The translations under genes and the position numbers were made by a program. From a bacterium (GTDB taxonomy: Bacteria; Verrucomicrobiota; Kiritimatiellia; CAIKKV01; CAITUY01), in NCBI GenBank assembly GCA_037128595.1, contig JBAXWB010000003.1, positions 124,001 through 188,000 on the forward strand: 64,000 nt of DNA, in the 5' to 3' direction. Under the pieces are notes generated by a model that saw nothing but the letters and a program-made list of their open reading frames with translations, did not search any database and was not told the origin of the DNA. Of this stretch, positions 62,001 to 64,000 are shown piece by piece (within the stretch, counting starts at the first letter, position 1; every line of letters starts with the position of its first letter).

Positions 62001-64000
62001 CCCCGTGCCGGAAGTGAAGGAAACGATGCTTTGCCAGAGTCCATTGGTGAGCATGCGGGCGGAGGCGTTGGTGCCGTTGAGTATGGCGTCAACGCCTCCA
62101 TATGAAGATGCGAAGGCCCGGGTAGTGAAGGTGCCGGTTGGAGCGTTGGTTTTCGGGCTCTCCGGAACGCTGCCGTAGTAACCGTCGAAGGCGGCTCTTA
62201 CTTCGTAGAGGTAAAGGGTGTCTCGGGTGACGGCTGCAAGTGAGCCAACCGCGACATAGTGGTTGGTCGATCCCTGCACCCAGGCGCGATTCATGGGTAC
62301 ATTGGTGGCAGTTCCTCCGCTTGGCCAAAAAGAGAAGGTGGGCACAATGTTATAGGCGGGGAAGTTCGGGTTTATTGAAATAATGTCACAGTCCACCGAG
62401 AACGTTTGACCCGCCACCGGGTAACCCGGGTTGATATAGACATTGGTGATGGCCACGTTCGCGGGTGGGTAGGTGATCCGGACGGTGTCGATGGCGAAGT
62501 AGGTGGCTCCTGCAGTGTCAATACGGCGGATACGGAAGTACTGGTTGCTCAAAGAGTTGATGGTATTTGTGTAACCCGTCATTGAGCCGATGCTATTGGT
62601 AATGATCGAGTTGGTAAACCAGGTTGAGTTATCGAAGGAACTCTCGAGGGCCAAGATCGCCGAACTGCTGTTAACTCTGGCGGCAAAAATCACAGCGCCA
62701 ATACCGTTGGTCAGTAGGGGGGTGGTTAGTGCTGACAGGCCCCCCTTAGCGAAGAAGCAGGCATTGAGAGGTGTTGTATAATAGCCTCCCGAAGTGCCAA
62801 TACTGTTGCTGCTGATGGACCAACCGCTTACAGGGTTTACAACATTCGAGTACGTAGTTAATGCCCATGGTGCACCTGGCCAGTTGCTGTCGAAGTTTTC
62901 CTGTCGATTGTTGACCGGCTCTGTGATTGTTACAGAGTTTGTTCCTCCCAAAATGGCTGGGCTAAGTGCTTGGAAGCCACTGAAGTAACACTGAATAACG
63001 TAGTAAAGAGTGCCCACGGGTAACCCTGTAATGGGTGTGGACAGCGCGTAATGTGTCCCATCTGTCGACGTCATGCTGATCGTTTCCCAAGCGCCGGTGG
63101 GGCCAACCCGGTAGAGTGAGGAAACACTGCCGATTGTGGCGCCATTGTAAGGGGTTAGGTCTGCCGACAGGGTAATTGAGTCAAGGCAGGTTGCGTTGGT
63201 TGGTGCAAAATTTGCCGCACTCACCCCGGCTCCAGGATCGGTAACGGCGATCTCGTCCAGACAGAGGCGTGTTGTGGCATTAGTGTTTAAAATGCGGACA
63301 TACTTGCTTGCGCGATCGTTTGCGGATACCGATGAATAAAGGTAATTGGTGGAAATGATGTTGCTGACGGTCCCGCCACTAAGGTCGGCCCAGGTGATGG
63401 CATTGGATGAGGTCTGGACGATGATTTTACTTGTGGGGGTGCCGTTGGTCGGCCAATTCCGGTACCAGAATGAAATCTGGCCGACGCCGTTGCTCAGGTA
63501 GGGTGACCGCACCCAGCCGTTGGTTTCAACTATGGCGGAGCGGCCCGTTCCACTGAAAATACGGGATATGTCATTTGAGGTGTTGCCTGAGGTCAGCACC
63601 CAGCTATTGTTGGTGTAGGTCGAGGAACCATTATAGTTTGTCGCCGTCCAGGTGTTGAAATTTTCGTAGGTACAGGCGCGGACTGTATAGTCGAGGTTGG
63701 TCTCGTTGAGGGAGAAGAGGTAGTAGCCCGTATTGGTGGTGTAGAGGGTGATGTTGCTGGTGGTGACCTCGGCCTGGCCATAGAGGGGAGTGTTGGTGAC
63801 AGACTGGTTCACGTCGCCCCAAATGGTGGTGACGGCATTGCTGATGCCCTGGAACTTGAAGGTCGGGTTGACATTGGTCGCCTGGATGACGCCCTGCCAC
63901 TGGTAGTTGGCGCCGTTGCGGAGGGGGGCGGCAACCTGTCCTGTGACCGCCAGGTTGGTGTAGGATGACTTGGGGATAACGGTATAGGCATTGGTGCTGG
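59061..64000 (-). CDS. Giant secreted lectin-like protein with lamin-tail domain, N-terminus outside window
   Basis: At least 1640 residues; the frame stays open past the GTG at 63812 to the end of the window (in frame 'TNLAVTGQVAAPLRNGANY'), so the N-terminus is missing. It is a chain of Asn/Thr/Ser-rich β modules with repeated 'ISFWYRNW.TN', 'YVRI.N', 'RLCLDEI..T' (jelly-roll/MAM-like lectin units) and interspersed 'YP.VYYAVRA'-type Ig-like units. Residues encoded near 59830-59350 form a lamin-tail-like domain ('SVWINEFNIKDYPNDYSGQYLEL', 'FGLEGTNS'-type). The end has 'PWYSTNLLSSNLWAMVSG' and 'FYKVVSTNGP', the C-terminal module seen in other secreted proteins here. Convergent with the pseudopilin cluster. 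Confidence 0.88.
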   Translation of the reverse strand, partial: STNAYTVIPKSSYTNLAVTGQVAAPLRNGANYQWQGVIQATNVNPTFKFQGISNAVTTIWGDVNQSVTNTPLYGQAEVTTSNITLYTTNTGYYLFSLNETNLDYTVRACTYENFNTWTATNYNGSSTYTNNSWVLTSGNTSNDISRIFSGTGRSAIVETNGWVRSPYLSNGVGQISFWYRNWPTNGTPTSKIIVQTSSNAITWADLSGGTVSNIISTNYLYSSVSANDRASKYVRILNTNATTRLCLDEIAVTDPGAGVSAANFAPTNATCLDSITLSADLTPYNGATIGSVSSLYRVGPTGAWETISMTSTDGTHYALSTPITGLPVGTLYYVIQCYFSGFQALSPAILGGTNSVTITEPVNNRQENFDSNWPGAPWALTTYSNVVNPVSGWSISSNSIGTSGGYYTTPLNACFFAKGGLSALTTPLLTNGIGAVIFAARVNSSSAILALESSFDNSTWFTNSIITNSIGSMTGYTNTINSLSNQYFRIRRIDTAGATYFAIDTVRITYPPANVAITNVYINPGYPVAGQTFSVDCDIISINPNFPAYNIVPTFSFWPSGGTATNVPMNRAWVQGSTNHYVAVGSLAAVTRDTLYLYEVRAAFDGYYGSVPESPKTNAPTGTFTTRAFASSYGGVDAILNGTNASARMLTNGLWQSIVSFTSGTGTTFNLSFQGSGYSAGAGYLTNSVLWGNSNNWKSTLPLSDFAGAGQTNITLTGSFTGDYVVRFNEQTGEYFVQKCLYQDFNAAGYDTQDKYALKGLSKTSAGSGIKNFNSWPTNVSQSRVEDFSAGTWSTATNIPGPEAFGGGSYGYLSWYNTYSNTTMRTPSTVTKPSDSYFVQISHQDPKPILDGIGAVICSFKPLLSSNAPAQMTIYATPTNNMDQPADFTISGNWKFLANTNNITNTITTCVWTNLFNTNIPLDIIFAPTSKMSIVKLEVRDWFASENGTNGWVAHQSWIETDPAAPGTSRCRFETSRAKQGMDQGLDSPAITGGVSLISLSYSGLSTSPVGFVLQACYTNPGDWATATNLATISNVVFASPSVYSTFTFALMSTKPLIYLRVKNITPNPGALLLQNFQADGFATIDDWYVNNANIDYMASAPPLLAREFSMGAGYLNSNYVADVAIGATNTPDTNIATCIKSPASAEGVGEISFWYRNWSTNSPAQPARIKVQKSVTGGNTEPEWTDVGSISNITNINDYAYYKTDIYDPNSHYVRIRNDLTYSNAVGRVCLDDILITAPWASTFSMSNLVITPSIPLYTNRVDVAVDAYNLFYQPSNLVMTAYYATGTTYTAMTSAPAAYLSMSCISTSGTASNPRYRYQTQGDVNIPPFSSDTFVRYGVKAVFSGYHTEITSPMTNKQFSTVPAWYDPLPSQYGTSNAFYVVFSCPTGSVWINEFNIKDYPNDYSGQYLELCGSATSDIRNWVIQVRNSIANTQAVYVVTNNSTFSNATNGYGFWVIGTSSITTRDQTLTNQFSDRGGFRILRPSGVYGDSISYGVDASAPIPALTNQGFTYVGYDDKWINTSFGLEGTNSTSFSWILGNDGTYTPGTINEMQFFTIASSTGYPPVVLIYAFSIINTNVMIECSRTNDWYPSPWYSTNLLSSNLWAMVSGATLTNNATNYVLRFTTTPNMTPVFYKVVSTNGP

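Overview
The window looks like a chromosomal contig of a PVC-superphylum bacterium, most like Verrucomicrobiota/Kiritimatiellota. The signs are giant secreted proteins built from MBG/YDG, invasin-like, LamG and Rhs/YD repeats, an exosortase with a PEP-CTERM substrate, many secreted proteins ending in a calcium-loop plus 'RSTNL...FYQV' module, prepilins with the [10 protein letters not shown] signature, and a carboxynorspermidine-synthase-type polyamine enzyme. The phylum call is inference; no rRNA or marker protein is present. About 92% of the window is coding, and no IS transposase, CRISPR array or prophage is seen.

Layout. (1) 1-13114, plus strand: a surface operon with a giant adhesin (start outside the window), two paralogous small secreted proteins (one with a PEP-CTERM tail) and an exosortase. 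(2) 13099-17696, minus strand: a PAS histidine kinase, a NarL-type regulator, a receiver-only protein and two fibronectin-III secreted proteins. (3) 17894-21386: polyamine enzyme, MscL, a 2-hydroxyacid dehydrogenase and a sugar isomerase-like TIM barrel. (4) 21442-26504: a uronate-catabolic operon led by an XRE-cupin regulator with its own promoter and inverted repeat, then GH88 unsaturated glucuronyl hydrolase, cupin, KDPG aldolase, Gfo/Idh oxidoreductase and SDR. (5) 26533-44556: a structured leader, two small secreted proteins, two giant overlapping Rhs/YD genes (the second with an Rhs core and a lipase-like C-terminus) and a glycine-rich protein. (6) 44553-51049: a polytopic PA14 membrane protein, a GT4 glycosyltransferase, tRNA-Val and a eukaryotic-type hexokinase, separated by miniature inverted-repeat elements. 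(7) 51416-58957: a type II secretion-like cluster (F, three G-like, H, I, J, K), interrupted after F by a DUF433/DUF5615 toxin-antitoxin pair inside a direct duplication. (8) 59061-64000, minus strand: another giant secreted protein running out of the window.

The most unusual signal is a dispersed hairpin family: 15 complete and 5 damaged units. Each has a 7-bp stem, a loop ACNGAG (mostly ACRGAG) and a 3' tail CTCCAT. Stems differ between units (GGTTTTG, GGCGCCG, GGCGCTG) but stay paired, while loop and tail are conserved. Most units occur as inverted pairs, like REP/BIME elements. Several sit inside open frames, including a LamG loop and the signal-peptide n-region of both Rhs proteins. Three larger miniature elements with terminal inverted repeats (47231-47602, 49132-49673, 51061-51341) fill the long intergenic gaps.

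Functionally the window combines export and display machinery (T2SS-like pseudopilins, exosortase, prepilin-like proteins) with its probable clients (giant adhesins, Rhs proteins, lectin-like proteins) and with use of uronic-acid polysaccharides.
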